From Peribacillus psychrosaccharolyticus ATCC 23296 (GTDB taxonomy: Bacteria; Bacillota; Bacilli; Bacillales; DSM-1321): 52,216 nucleotides of DNA. The stretch lies in the NCBI RefSeq assembly GCF_000305495.1, contig NZ_AJTN02000203.1, positions 1-52,216 on the forward strand, written 5' to 3'. The translations under genes and the position numbers were made by a program. The notes beneath the pieces are model-generated. The model was not told where the DNA came from, made no database searches, and saw only the letters and a list, made by a program, of their open reading frames with translations. The number at the start of each line of letters is the position of its first letter. Within the stretch, counting starts at the first letter, position 1. Below, one piece after another: positions 39,251 through 49,898 of this stretch.

Positions 39251-40429
39251 TTAATTTACTACTCTAATCTTAACTTTTTTGACGCCCCATCGATAGGCAT
39301 CTGATTTAGAAGCAAAGAAAACATCAATTTTATTCCCTTTAATTGCTCCGCCTTTATCACCAGCAATCGCATAGCCATATCCTTCAACATAAACCTTGGA
39401 ACCAAGTGGAATGACTCTAGGATCAACTGCAATGACCTTAGCTCCCGGATTTTGTTTAAGATTAATACCTGTTGCCGTCCTCCCCGAACAACCATTACAG
39501 CTCGCTGTATAGGCCGTAGATGACACATATAGAACTTTTCCTTCATTTGACTCCCGGGATACTTGTGTAATCGCTCTTTTTGTTCCTACAGCGACCACTT
39601 TATCCTTCTTTTTGGTCCGGACAGCCTCTGAAATAAGTGAACGTTTGACTTCCTTGCCATTTTCTTTTATTACTTCATACTGTCTGGAAACGAGACCATC
39701 TCTGCCTTTGGTTAAGATCTTCTTTTTTCCCTTATCCAGGTTCTCATCTTCTTTTGTAATTACAGCAAACTGAACTGGTTCTTCAACTACATCGGTGACT
39801 TTTTCAACGCGAATGACGGTAATTTTGTTCTTTAATTGAACTCTTTCCGATAATTTCGGCTCAACTCGATCCCATTTATTGAGCTTTACATCTTGTTGTT
39901 TTAAAAAGTCAGCGACCGTAGTCGAAGTCGACCACACTTGCTTTTCAATACCGCCTACTTCCAACTTTAGTGGAAAGGCTTTTTCGATAGCAATCTTCAT
40001 GTTTTCCTGCAGCTCTGTTTCCAAAGATGGATTCACTTTGTCCCACTTCGTAATATCAATCTTCTGCATGTGTAATAGTTCTTCAACTGTTTTAGCCGTA
40101 GTCATGATTTCCTTTTTTTCATCGTTCAGATCAATACTGACAGGCTTCGCTTTTTCCCAAGTAACAGCCAAATTATCATTGACTTCACTTTCTTTTGAAG
40201 GATGCAGGTAATCCTCAGCATGAACAGTAATCTCTAATTCTTTTAACATATCATGTACAGTACGAGCATGTGTTGACACCGTTTGAGTCTGGCCGTTCAA
40301 AGTTAATAAAACCGTATGTTTTGTTCCTTGATAAATTAGTATTCCTAGTGCAGCAGCAACCGTAATCGTCAAACTGATCGCAACAACTCTTCTTTTTCTC
40401 CCAAAAGACTTGGGAATTAGGTTTTTCAT
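39251..40429 (-). CDS. yabE: Cell-wall G5/3D-domain protein YabE (Rpf-like)
   Basis: Exported protein with an N-terminal signal anchor (about 14-35, VVAISLTITVAAALGILIY). Three DUF348 repeats follow between about 35 and 205, each ending in a V..LL/FL..Q/E pattern, then a G5 domain (about 205-285). The C-terminal 3D domain has its aspartates in AVDPRVIPLGSKVYV, AIAGDKGGA and GNKIDVFF. This is the layout of resuscitation-factor-like wall hydrolases; the 3D domain suggests lytic transglycosylase activity. The ribosome-binding site AAGGAGG is unusually far from the ATG (about 24 nt); in-frame ATT codons at 40439-40444 sit at normal distance. Confidence 0.92.
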   Translation of the reverse strand: MKNLIPKSFGRKRRVVAISLTITVAAALGILIYQGTKHTVLLTLNGQTQTVSTHARTVHDMLKELEITVHAEDYLHPSKESEVNDNLAVTWEKAKPVSIDLNDEKKEIMTTAKTVEELLHMQKIDITKWDKVNPSLETELQENMKIAIEKAFPLKLEVGGIEKQVWSTSTTVADFLKQQDVKLNKWDRVEPKLSERVQLKNKITVIRVEKVTDVVEEPVQFAVITKEDENLDKGKKKILTKGRDGLVSRQYEVIKENGKEVKRSLISEAVRTKKKDKVVAVGTKRAITQVSRESNEGKVLYVSSTAYTASCNGCSGRTATGINLKQNPGAKVIAVDPRVIPLGSKVYVEGYGYAIAGDKGGAIKGNKIDVFFASKSDAYRWGVKKVKIRVVN

Positions 40430-40467
40430 AGTTTCTAAAATAATGAAAACTCCTCCTTCTCTCGGTG

Positions 40468-40497
40468 ATTATATAGAGACAAATACCGAGATGTCAA
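40468..40497 (-). promoter_or_regulatory. Promoter of yabE with overlapping inverted repeat
   Basis: On the minus strand perfect TTGACA (40492-40497), 18 nt, perfect TATAAT (40468-40473). A perfect 7-bp inverted repeat, TCTCGGT (40460-40466) and ACCGAGA (40485-40491), flanks the -10 and touches the -35, like an operator. The rest of the 40430-40665 gap contains two hairpins described among the findings. Confidence 0.7.
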
Positions 40498-40665
40498 CCT
40501 ATTCACACCTAGTTTGGAAAGTAATTCCTATTATGCACACTCTCCTAACCATTGAAAAGAAAGACTTATCGACAGCATTATTCTACCAAAAGAGAAGGTT
40601 TTGTAGAACGGACGGGGATACCGTCCGTCCGGACAACCTTAGTGTTTTCCTGACAAGAAACCTTG

Positions 40666-41433
40666 TCAATTAATGCCGAATAGTTTCCTTGCATTCTCAG
40701 TTGTCGCAGCAGCAACTTCGTCAAACGTCAACCCTTTCAATTCAGCAATTTGTTCTGCTACTAATTTCACATAGGCAGGTTCATTACGTTTTCCGCGATA
40801 AGGGTGCGGGGCAAGATATGGACAATCCGTTTCAATCAATAGTTTATCAAGGGGAACCTCTACCGCGACCTCTTTTGGTTTTTTTGCATTTTTAAAGGTG
40901 ACGGGACCTCCTAAAGAAATATAGAAATTCATATCGAGGCATTCTTTTGCAACCTCAGGACTGCTGCTAAAACAGTGCATAATGCCCCCGACCTCTTCGG
41001 CATGTTCCTCTTTTAGTATGTCTACAATATCAGCGGTCGCCTCTCTATTATGGATGACAATCGGCAGCTTCACCTTTTTTGCTAGACGAATTTGTTTTCT
41101 AAAGACCTCTTTTTGAATATCCTTAGGCGATTTATCCCAGTGATAATCTAACCCCATTTCTCCTATTGCAACAACCTTCGGATGAGACGATAGCTCTTCA
41201 ATCCAAGCTAAGTCTTCGTCCTGCATGTCTATAGCATCGACCGGATGCCAGCCGATTGCTGCATAAATAAAAGCATATTCCTCTATTAATTCCATTGCCC
41301 TCGTAATCGTGGCGCGATCAAATCCAACCACAACCATGCTTGAAACTCCAGCTTCCTGAGCTCGTTTAATAACCTCTTCAATATCTTCTTTAAATTGATC
41401 ATCGTTTAAATGCACATGCGTATCAAATAACAT
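40666..41433 (-). CDS. tatD: TatD-family metal-dependent DNase
   Basis: Mg-dependent 3'-5' exonuclease/deoxyribonuclease of the amidohydrolase superfamily. The 255-residue TIM barrel has the metal ligands in FDTHVHLN at the N-terminus, GEMGLDYHWD (about 92-101), VIHNREA, GIMHCFSSS and IETDCPYLAPHPYRGKRNEP near 203-222. B. subtilis homologue is yabD. It follows metG with a terminator in between and precedes yabE by 236 bp. Confidence 0.95.
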   Translation of the reverse strand: MLFDTHVHLNDDQFKEDIEEVIKRAQEAGVSSMVVVGFDRATITRAMELIEEYAFIYAAIGWHPVDAIDMQDEDLAWIEELSSHPKVVAIGEMGLDYHWDKSPKDIQKEVFRKQIRLAKKVKLPIVIHNREATADIVDILKEEHAEEVGGIMHCFSSSPEVAKECLDMNFYISLGGPVTFKNAKKPKEVAVEVPLDKLLIETDCPYLAPHPYRGKRNEPAYVKLVAEQIAELKGLTFDEVAAATTENARKLFGIN

Positions 41434-41522
41434 CTATTTCTTCCTTTCTCATTTAAGTCTATTTAAAAGCAACTACCTTCATGTTTCACATTTATATATC
41501 AATTTGATGACAGTTGAAACAT

Positions 41523-41571
41523 TAAAAAAGCATAAAAATGTTTCTTATGAAACATTCTTATGCTTTTTTAT
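41523..41571 (-). terminator. Rho-independent terminator of metG
   Basis: Long stem of AAAAAAGCATAA / TTATGCTTTTTT plus inner AATGTTTC / GAAACATT with a TTAT-type loop and small bulge, T run on the minus strand. The symmetry would let it act on either strand. Confidence 0.88.
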
Positions 41572-41578
41572 ACTTTCC

Positions 41579-43624
<2,046 letters not shown>

Positions 43625-43897
43625 TTATCTATAGTAAGAGCGAATATAAATCATCGCAAATTATTATCATTTCATCTAGACAACCACCACTTCTACATAA
43701 CTACTTCCTATTGTAAGACATTTTTTAACCTATCTAAAAGATTACCTCCTTAATCAATAATATATACCTTCTCCATCTAATTGCTCATTATTTAACAATC
43801 GGAGACTAATATTTTGTAACTTATTGTCATTTAGTCGTATACTATAAAAAACAATCATTGAAAACTACTTTTATGAATGTTGATTTTTGTCTTATTT

Positions 43898-43984
43898 TGT
43901 CGATTATTCTTTTAATTTATTGACTATTCGATGATTATGTATACCATATTCATATTTAACCCATTCGCTTCTTTCCCTTCGACA
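43898..43984. promoter_or_regulatory. Additional Spo0A-box-like sites between metG and abrB
   Basis: TGTCGAT on the plus strand (43898-43904, six of seven) and a perfect TGTCGAA on the minus strand (43978-43984) lie upstream of the abrB promoter. The 43544-44181 stretch is otherwise A/T-rich with no open reading frame I can support. A metG promoter must be here, but none is clear. Confidence 0.4.
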
Positions 43985-44068
43985 TAACCTATACACAGAT
44001 TAAAACCCTTGATATAACCGCATTTACACTCCAATATTTCATTTTTAAAAAACATTAAAAATAAATCA

Positions 44069-44132
44069 TTGACGCATTTGGGAATGGCTGGTATTATTAT
44101 ATTTATAAAAAATATTGTCGAATAATGACGAA
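44069..44132 (+). promoter_or_regulatory. abrB promoter with two Spo0A boxes downstream
   Basis: TTGACG (44069-44074), 17 nt, TATTAT (44092-44097). Just downstream are TGTCGAA (44116-44122) and TGACGAA (44126-44132), ten bases apart. This is the known B. subtilis arrangement in which Spo0A-P bound downstream of the start site represses abrB. The control region is intact even though the gene is frameshifted. Confidence 0.85.
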
Positions 44133-44181
44133 AAAGATAGAGATAAAGGGTCTAGATTATTCTGAGAGGAGATTTAAAATT

Positions 44182-44462
44182 ATGAAATCTACAGGAATCG
44201 TACGTAAAGTTGACGAATTAGGACGGGTGGTTATTCCGATCGAACTACGTCGTACTTTAGGCATCGCTGAAAAAGACGCATTAGAAATTTATGTTGATGA
44301 AGAAAAAATTATCTTAAAAAATACAAGCCTAACATGACTTGCCAAGTTACAGGTGAAGTATCTGATAATAACCTAACACTTGCTGGAGGAAAACTAATCC
44401 TTAGCCGTGAAGGTGCAGAAACATTGATGAAAGAAATCCAAGAAAACTTTGTAACAAAATAA
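44182..44462 (+). pseudogene. abrB: Transition-state regulator AbrB, one-base frameshift
   Basis: Represses post-exponential genes during growth. From the ATG at 44182-44184 (GAGAGGAGA upstream) the frame encodes a normal AbrB N-terminal DNA-binding domain, MKSTGIVRKVDELGRVVIPI onward. It then stops at TGA 44335-44337 after 51 residues. In the -1 frame the sequence continues perfectly as AbrB (YKPNMTCQVTGEVSDNN ... ENFVTK) to TAA at 44460-44462. The break is at a run of six A (44316-44321), where an intact gene needs seven. The truncated product would keep DNA binding but lose the C-terminal multimerisation domain. It could be a sequencing error, a mutation or a -1 frameshift site. Confidence 0.9.
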
Positions 44463-44472
44463 TATACATTCT

Positions 44473-44506
44473 AGGCCGATTCCTTCTTTGGAATCGGCCT
44501 TTTTAC
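44473..44506 (+). terminator. Rho-independent terminator of abrB
   Basis: Perfect 11-bp stem AGGCCGATTCC / GGAATCGGCCT with a 6-nt loop, followed by TTTTTAC on the plus strand, 10 bp after the abrB stop. The minus strand lacks a T run after it. Confidence 0.88.
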
Positions 44507-44538
44507 TATAATTCGTTTTGTCATGTCTGAAACGTTAC

Positions 44539-45417
44539 TTATTCGTCTACATGGTAAGCTTGGTAAATATCCCTCTTTGGCACATCACGATCAACTGCTG
44601 TTTGTTTAATGGCATCTTTAGTTCGCAAATCTTTTTGGTCGATATAGTGCTGAACATGCTCATGAATTGCCAACCCTTCCCACCAAAGGCTTTCTGAAGA
44701 TTCTTCTTGCTCTGAAGCTCCCTCAATTATGAGACAAAATTCTCCTCTTATCTCATTCTCAACTGCCCATTTTAAACTTTCGCTCAATGTGCCTCGAATA
44801 AATTCCTCGAATTTCTTTGTCAGTTCTCGGCAAAGAACAATATTCCTGTCACCTAGTACATCAAGCATACTTTTTAAGGTGTCTTTTAAACGATGCGGTG
44901 ATTCATAAAGAATCCAAGTCGACTCAATTTTTTTTAGTTTTTCAAGCTCTTTCTTTTTATCCTTTGAACTGCGCTGTAAGAATCCATAAAAGTAAAAGGG
45001 CTGAGGGGCTATACCAGAGGCAATTAAAGCCGTCAATGCTGCATTGGCTCCTGGCAGAGGGATCACGGTTATGTTCTCTTCAATCGCGTCCTGAACAAGA
45101 CGATAGCCTGGATCCGATATAGTCGGCATCCCTGCATCACTGACAAGTGCTACAACTTGTCCGCGTTGAAGCTGTTCAATAATCTGTCTTCCACTCGTTT
45201 CTTTGTTATGTTCATGGTAGCTGATAACCGGTGTCTCAATCTCGAAATAGTTACATAGCTTTCGTGTGTTTCTTGTATCCTCAGCAGCAATCACATCTGC
45301 TTCTTTTAAAATACGTAACGCCCGAAAACTCATATCCTCCAAGTTGCCAATCGGTGTGGGTACTAAGTATAACGCCGCCTCGGCTCCTTCTTTAGCAAAA
45401 CTCTTCTGCTGCTGCAT
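44539..45417 (-). CDS. rsmI: 16S rRNA 2'-O-ribose C1402 methyltransferase
   Basis: Methylates the ribose of C1402 in the 16S decoding centre. The 292-residue protein is a tetrapyrrole-methylase-fold enzyme: ALYLVPTPIGNLEDMSFRAL at the N-terminus, AAEDTRNTRKLCNYF, ALVSDAGMPTISDPGYRLV and the PGANAALTALIASG SAM region, with YESPHRLKDTL further on. B. subtilis name yabC. It starts seven bases after the yazA stop. It shares its fold with the N-terminal half of mazG, a family resemblance only. Confidence 0.96.
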   Translation of the reverse strand: MQQQKSFAKEGAEAALYLVPTPIGNLEDMSFRALRILKEADVIAAEDTRNTRKLCNYFEIETPVISYHEHNKETSGRQIIEQLQRGQVVALVSDAGMPTISDPGYRLVQDAIEENITVIPLPGANAALTALIASGIAPQPFYFYGFLQRSSKDKKKELEKLKKIESTWILYESPHRLKDTLKSMLDVLGDRNIVLCRELTKKFEEFIRGTLSESLKWAVENEIRGEFCLIIEGASEQEESSESLWWEGLAIHEHVQHYIDQKDLRTKDAIKQTAVDRDVPKRDIYQAYHVDE

Positions 45418-45424
45418 CTCTAGG

Positions 45425-45682
45425 TCACTTCTCCTTCAAAATAATTTTTTCTTTTTCCGTTCTCGATAATTGTTTAAACCGATACTCAGCTTGCATTGCT
45501 TCTGTTTTTGTAGGAAAACCTTCAACATGAACGAGTTCAACCGGCGTACGTCCACGGGTATATTTTGCTCCCTTGCCTTCGTTATGAACCTTTACTCGTT
45601 TACTGACATTATTCGTATATCCGGCATAATAAGTGTCATCTCTACATTTCAACACATAAAAAAAGTGTTCATTCTTCTCCAT
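45425..45682 (-). CDS. yazA: GIY-YIG domain protein
   Basis: An 85-residue protein that is a single GIY-YIG nuclease-like domain: [22 protein letters not shown] holds the paired YxL...YxG motif (with YYAGYT), followed by [15 protein letters not shown] and the glutamate in [11 protein letters not shown]. Most such free-standing UPF0213 proteins have no known role. I chose the ATG at 45680-45682, six bases after AAGGA; further in-frame upstream starts lie within trmN6. It overlaps trmN6 by 14 bp. Confidence 0.9.
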   Translation of the reverse strand: MEKNEHFFYVLKCRDDTYYAGYTNNVSKRVKVHNEGKGAKYTRGRTPVELVHVEGFPTKTEAMQAEYRFKQLSRTEKEKIILKEK

Positions 45683-46409
45683 ATAAAATCCTTTTGACTT
45701 CAGGCGTATATTCCTGACCATCATACACAAATAATGGGGGAAGGACTTTTAAATCTGGACTCCCATCTTTAATGCCTTCAATCAACAGCATATTCGCTTC
45801 TTTTCCCGGTTTAGGATAAACGAATTGAATTCGCTTCGGTTCAATTCGGTTTGCTCTCATTGAACTTAGGATGTCCATTAGCCTGCCTGGCCGATGAACA
45901 AATGCTGCTTTGCCGCCCTGTCTAAGAAGCTTTGAACTCGTCTGAACTACATCTTCTAATGAACAAAGGATTTCATGACGAGCAATTGCAAAATGCTCGT
46001 TTTTATTAATTTCTTCCTGTGATGGCGTTGGGAAATAAGGCGGGTTGCATGTTACAACATCATATTTGCTATACCCAATTTCCTTAGCGATCTCTTTTAT
46101 ATCACTATGACGCATGCTAATTTGTTCTTCAAGTTTGTTATAGCGAATACTGCGCTCTGCCATATTAAATAACCGCTCTTGTATCTCTACACCTATAATC
46201 TTTCCTTTTGTCCTCGTGCTCAATAACAGTGGAATAACTCCATTTCCTGAACATAAATCGACTATTTTTCCTTTTTGTATAGGTACACTGACAAATTTCG
46301 ATAATAAAACAGCATCTAATGAAAAAGAAAAAACAGACGGACTCTGGATAATTCTCATTTGTTCTGCTAAGAGATAGTCTAGACGTTCATCTCCAACTAA
46401 TTCAACCAC
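45669..46409 (-). CDS. trmN6: tRNA1(Val) (adenine-N6) methyltransferase family protein
   Basis: A 246-residue Rossmann SAM methyltransferase: [18 protein letters not shown] (about 45-62, SAM-binding loop), [17 protein letters not shown], and the N6-adenine catalytic motif [13 protein letters not shown] (NPPY). This is the YfiC/TrmN6 pattern, B. subtilis yabB. The exact tRNA site methylated is inferred from the family. It lies between yabA and yazA, overlapping the latter. Confidence 0.9.
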   Translation of the reverse strand: MVELVGDERLDYLLAEQMRIIQSPSVFSFSLDAVLLSKFVSVPIQKGKIVDLCSGNGVIPLLLSTRTKGKIIGVEIQERLFNMAERSIRYNKLEEQISMRHSDIKEIAKEIGYSKYDVVTCNPPYFPTPSQEEINKNEHFAIARHEILCSLEDVVQTSSKLLRQGGKAAFVHRPGRLMDILSSMRANRIEPKRIQFVYPKPGKEANMLLIEGIKDGSPDLKVLPPLFVYDGQEYTPEVKRILYGEE

Positions 46410-46454
46410 TCTCTCGCCTCCTCTGTGATGTACGATTTACAATAAAAATCTATT

Positions 46455-46492
46455 CTTAAGAAAAAGCCTTCCCTTAAAAGGGAAAGGCCTCA
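46455..46492 (-). terminator. Rho-independent terminator of yabA
   Basis: Minus-strand stem GGCCTTTCCC / GGGAAGGCTT with one bulge and a 6-nt loop, then TTTTTC. It lies directly after the yabA stop codon. Confidence 0.75.
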
Positions 46493-46494
46493 TT

Positions 46495-46860
46495 TTATTT
46501 TTTATTTAAAAAAGATAAACAGAAAAGACAATCGCCTTCTTTACGAAGACTACCAAAGTGAAGATTACAAATATGGAAGCCCTCTTGATAGATACGGGCC
46601 AAATTATCGTAACCTTCCCCTATATCCAATGCCTTTTCCATGCTTTCGGCTTTTAGGTTCTTAGTTTTACCTTTTTCTTTTATGTTTTTTTGTGTAACAG
46701 TGCCAAATCGAGATCTTAAATGTTCATTCTCAATCTTTAATCCTTGATTTTCTTCCAGCACTTCTGCTAAATGCTGCTTTAATTCGCCAAGTTGAGTGTA
46801 TAATTGACCAATTTGAGCCTCCATATTTGTAACTGACTCAAAAATTTCTTTTTTATCCAC
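46495..46860 (-). CDS. yabA: Replication initiation control protein YabA
   Basis: Bridges DnaA and the DnaN clamp to limit re-initiation. The 121-residue protein has an N-terminal leucine-zipper coiled coil (about 1-55, [20 protein letters not shown]) and a C-terminal zinc-binding monomer domain with HICNLHF and CLFC near the end, as in B. subtilis. It is preceded by ricT with an 18-bp gap. Confidence 0.95.
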   Translation of the reverse strand: MDKKEIFESVTNMEAQIGQLYTQLGELKQHLAEVLEENQGLKIENEHLRSRFGTVTQKNIKEKGKTKNLKAESMEKALDIGEGYDNLARIYQEGFHICNLHFGSLRKEGDCLFCLSFLNKK

Positions 46861-46878
46861 GCTCTCCCACCACCTTAA

Positions 46879-47706
46879 TCAATCTGTGGCTTGAATAGAA
46901 ACGGCTCCCTCGTTTAGAATCTCATCTAACGTATACTCTAATACTCGGTCCTGCCCGACTAAATCAACCTGGAGCACTCGTTCTAGAATATTTAGCCCCA
47001 CTACCTTGCCTTTTCCATTAGGTGTACTAATTACCTCACCTAAGTCTGGAAGCATTTCCTTTGAAATTTCATACTCTTCATTTTCATATTTCAAACAGCA
47101 CATCAATCGGCCGCATAGACCGGATATCTTCGTTGGATTCAACGATAGATTTTGATCTTTTGCCATTTTGATTGATACCGGCTCAAAATCACCTAAAAAT
47201 GTAGAACAGCACAGCATCCTGCCGCAAGGACCAATTCCACCAAGCATCTTGGCTTCATCTCGGACACCAATTTGACGAAGTTCAATACGAGTTCGGAATA
47301 TTGACGCAAGATCTTTTACTAAATCACGAAAATCAACTCGGCCGTCCGCTGTAAAATAAAATACGACTTTATTTCGGTCAAATGTATATTCAACATCAAC
47401 CATCTTCATATCAAGTTGATGTTCTTCTACTTTCACACAGCAAGTTTCGTAGGCTTCAGCTGCAGCAGCTTTATTTTCTTCTACAATCAACCTGTCCTTT
47501 GCATCTGCTACTCGCAGTACTTTCTTCAATGGCAGAACAACATCATGGTCATCTACTTGTTTCCGGGCTGTGACTACCTTACCATATTCAACGCCGCGAA
47601 CTGTCTCGACAATTACAAACTCGTCCTTAGGTATGTTGATTTCACCCGGATCAAAATAGTATATTTTGCCCGCTTTTTTAAAGCGTACGCCTACAACATC
47701 ATACAA
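46879..47706 (-). CDS. ricT: PSP1-domain protein RicT (YaaT)
   Basis: Subunit of the RicA-RicF-RicT complex that in B. subtilis carries Fe-S clusters, assists RNase Y and promotes Spo0A phosphorylation. The 275-residue protein has a PSP1 domain (about 60-150) and the cysteine-rich signatures GGIGPCGRMLCCSTFLGDFE and ISGLCGRLMCCLKYENEEYE. It overlaps holB by 8 bp. The partners RicA and RicF are not in this window. Confidence 0.95.
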   Translation of the reverse strand: MYDVVGVRFKKAGKIYYFDPGEINIPKDEFVIVETVRGVEYGKVVTARKQVDDHDVVLPLKKVLRVADAKDRLIVEENKAAAAEAYETCCVKVEEHQLDMKMVDVEYTFDRNKVVFYFTADGRVDFRDLVKDLASIFRTRIELRQIGVRDEAKMLGGIGPCGRMLCCSTFLGDFEPVSIKMAKDQNLSLNPTKISGLCGRLMCCLKYENEEYEISKEMLPDLGEVISTPNGKGKVVGLNILERVLQVDLVGQDRVLEYTLDEILNEGAVSIQATD

Positions 47707-48703
47707 ATGATGATCCCTCCTGCAAATTCAGCACAAGCTGTTCCATTAACAGTTGTGGATTTGTATTGGAAAGCAGCTTCCTTTTTGCTTCCAAAATCGC
47801 ACCCATATAATCGGCTAGGCGTTTCTGAGAAAGATGGAGAGCGTGAGACTCCAATTCTTGCATTTGATTTTGAAAAACAACCAGGTTTCGCTTATCCAAC
47901 TGAATATATAGTAAATCCTTATAAATAAGAAATAACAAATCTAGTCCTCTATCTAGCTGGTCTCTTTCCTTAAAGTGTAAAAACCAATCCTGCTGCAAGT
48001 ATAATAATGCTTTCAGCGAATCTGTTTTTATCACTTCATACAATCTTACCACTATTTTTTGGGCTTGTGCAAACCATTCCTCCGAACTTAACGCCATTCC
48101 CTCTACATAATTATGAGTCAAATGAGATATTATGGAAGAGTTTTGTTCGTTCACCCCTTGATCCATCAGCCTTTTTTGTAAATGGATACGTGATAAAGGT
48201 TTGAATGAGAGAATCTGACATCTGGACAAGATAGTTGGCAATAAACGCTGCATTTGCTCTGTCAGTAAAATGGCTGCTGTATCTTTAGGCGGCTCTTCAA
48301 GGAATTTCAAGAGACTATTTGCAGCTTGTACAGACATCTTATCTGCTTTATCGATTAGATAAATTTTAAAGTTTGCTTCAACGCTCTTCTTCGAGAATTC
48401 CTCTTGAAGATTTTTAATCTGTTCCTTCTTTATGGAAAGCCCCTCTGGTTCAAGTACATGGACATCCGGATGATTTCCATTCTCTATTCTTTTGCAGTTA
48501 CGGCATTGTTCACATGGAAGACGACTTTCTGTTGGGTCCAGGCAGAGCAGGGCCTTTGCCAAGAGCATTCCCATTTCTTTCTTTCCTGTCCCCTTTTCCC
48601 CTTCAAAAAGGTAGGCATGGACGACACGACCCTTTACCATACTATTTTGCAGCATGGTCGTAATCTGCGGTTGTATCTCACTCATCTCTTCCCAAGTTAC
48701 CAA
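47699..48703 (-). CDS. holB: DNA polymerase III delta-prime subunit
   Basis: Clamp-loader subunit. The protein (334 residues from the chosen start) has an N-terminal AAA+ fold with HAYLFEGEKGTGKKEMG, the zinc module CEQCRNCKRIENGNHPDVH, KIYLIDKADKMSVQAANSLLKFLEEPP, and the sensor region LLPTILSRCQILSF. The start is ambiguous. A TTG at 48701-48703 sits nine bases after GTGAG and aligns with the B. subtilis start. A TTG at 48712 touches that site, and two GTG codons lie nearby. darA is directly upstream; yaaR, between them in B. subtilis, is missing. Confidence 0.93.
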   Translation of the reverse strand: MVTWEEMSEIQPQITTMLQNSMVKGRVVHAYLFEGEKGTGKKEMGMLLAKALLCLDPTESRLPCEQCRNCKRIENGNHPDVHVLEPEGLSIKKEQIKNLQEEFSKKSVEANFKIYLIDKADKMSVQAANSLLKFLEEPPKDTAAILLTEQMQRLLPTILSRCQILSFKPLSRIHLQKRLMDQGVNEQNSSIISHLTHNYVEGMALSSEEWFAQAQKIVVRLYEVIKTDSLKALLYLQQDWFLHFKERDQLDRGLDLLFLIYKDLLYIQLDKRNLVVFQNQMQELESHALHLSQKRLADYMGAILEAKRKLLSNTNPQLLMEQLVLNLQEGSSFV

Positions 48704-48768
48704 AACAATCAACTCACTTACATCTTAATTAAAAATACCTATTATGATCTTCTTTTTAACATTTTATC

Positions 48769-49155
<387 letters not shown>

Positions 49156-49202
49156 TTATTGGGTCATGGTAAAATTATCTTTATTTTACCATGAAATCTA
49201 TT

Positions 49203-49838
49203 TTAATTGTTCTTTAAAACGAATAGTATTTTTTCTTTTACTGCTTCTGATACTTGCTCAATCGGTAAGCTGGCATCAACCACAAAAAATCGACTTTTTT
49301 CGCGTTCGATCGCCTTTTTATACCCGTCTCTTACCTTCTCATGAAACTGTAATTCCTCTAAATCAAGACGATTCACTTCTCGTATGCCGCTTTTTTTAAT
49401 CCGTTTTAGCCCCTCAGCAGGCTCAATATCGAAATAAATAGTCAGTTGAGGCATTAACCCTTCAATAGCAAATTGGTTAATTGAATACACCTCATCGATG
49501 CCTAGGCCTCTTGCATATCCTTGATAAGCCAAAGAACTGTCAATAAAACGGTCACACAAAACAATCTTCCCTGCATTTAGTGCAGGCACCACCTTTTCAA
49601 TTAGATGCTGCCTTCTAGCTGCTGCATATAATAAGGCCTCGGTCCGGCCATCCATTGCTGTATTTTCTTTATTTAAGATAACTTCTCTTATTTGTTCTGC
49701 TATTGGGATGCCCCCGGGTTCTCTAGTCAACACCACATCTAAACCTAGGTTTTTAAGAGACTCTCCAATAAGCTTTAATACGGTAGTTTTTCCAGCCCCT
49801 TCAGGACCTTCTATTGTAATAAATATTCCTTGTTTCAT
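49203..49838 (-). CDS. tmk: Thymidylate kinase
   Basis: Phosphorylates dTMP to dTDP. The 211-residue protein has the P-loop [12 protein letters not shown] (about 9-20), the [13 protein letters not shown] segment, and [19 protein letters not shown] with the DR substrate motif. A lid-region arginine-rich stretch is weak, as in Gram-positive forms. CTGGAGGT precedes the ATG. A perfect inverted repeat lies just upstream. Confidence 0.96.
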   Translation of the reverse strand: MKQGIFITIEGPEGAGKTTVLKLIGESLKNLGLDVVLTREPGGIPIAEQIREVILNKENTAMDGRTEALLYAAARRQHLIEKVVPALNAGKIVLCDRFIDSSLAYQGYARGLGIDEVYSINQFAIEGLMPQLTIYFDIEPAEGLKRIKKSGIREVNRLDLEELQFHEKVRDGYKKAIEREKSRFFVVDASLPIEQVSEAVKEKILFVLKNN

Positions 49839-49854
49839 TGCACGTTACCTCCAG

Positions 49855-49879
49855 TGTATATCATATTAGTATACACTAT
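49855..49879. repeat. Inverted repeat upstream of tmk
   Basis: Perfect 8-bp arms AGTGTATA / TATACACT around a 9-nt centre, with no T run on either side. It lies between the yaaO-like gene and tmk, close to the tmk ribosome-binding site. It could be an operator or an mRNA hairpin; nothing further can be said. Confidence 0.5.
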
Positions 49880-49898
49880 TATTTCGTCTTTTAAGAGT

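Noticed and set aside
43720-43752. A small gene after a strong AAGGAGG on the minus strand upstream of metG
   Set aside because: No ATG, GTG or TTG lies at a usable distance; the next ATG is about 24 nt away and stops quickly.
44125-44181. A 19-codon N-terminal extension of abrB from an upstream ATG
   Set aside because: It begins in the Spo0A box region near the transcription start; the GAGAGGAGA site and family alignment place the start at 44182.
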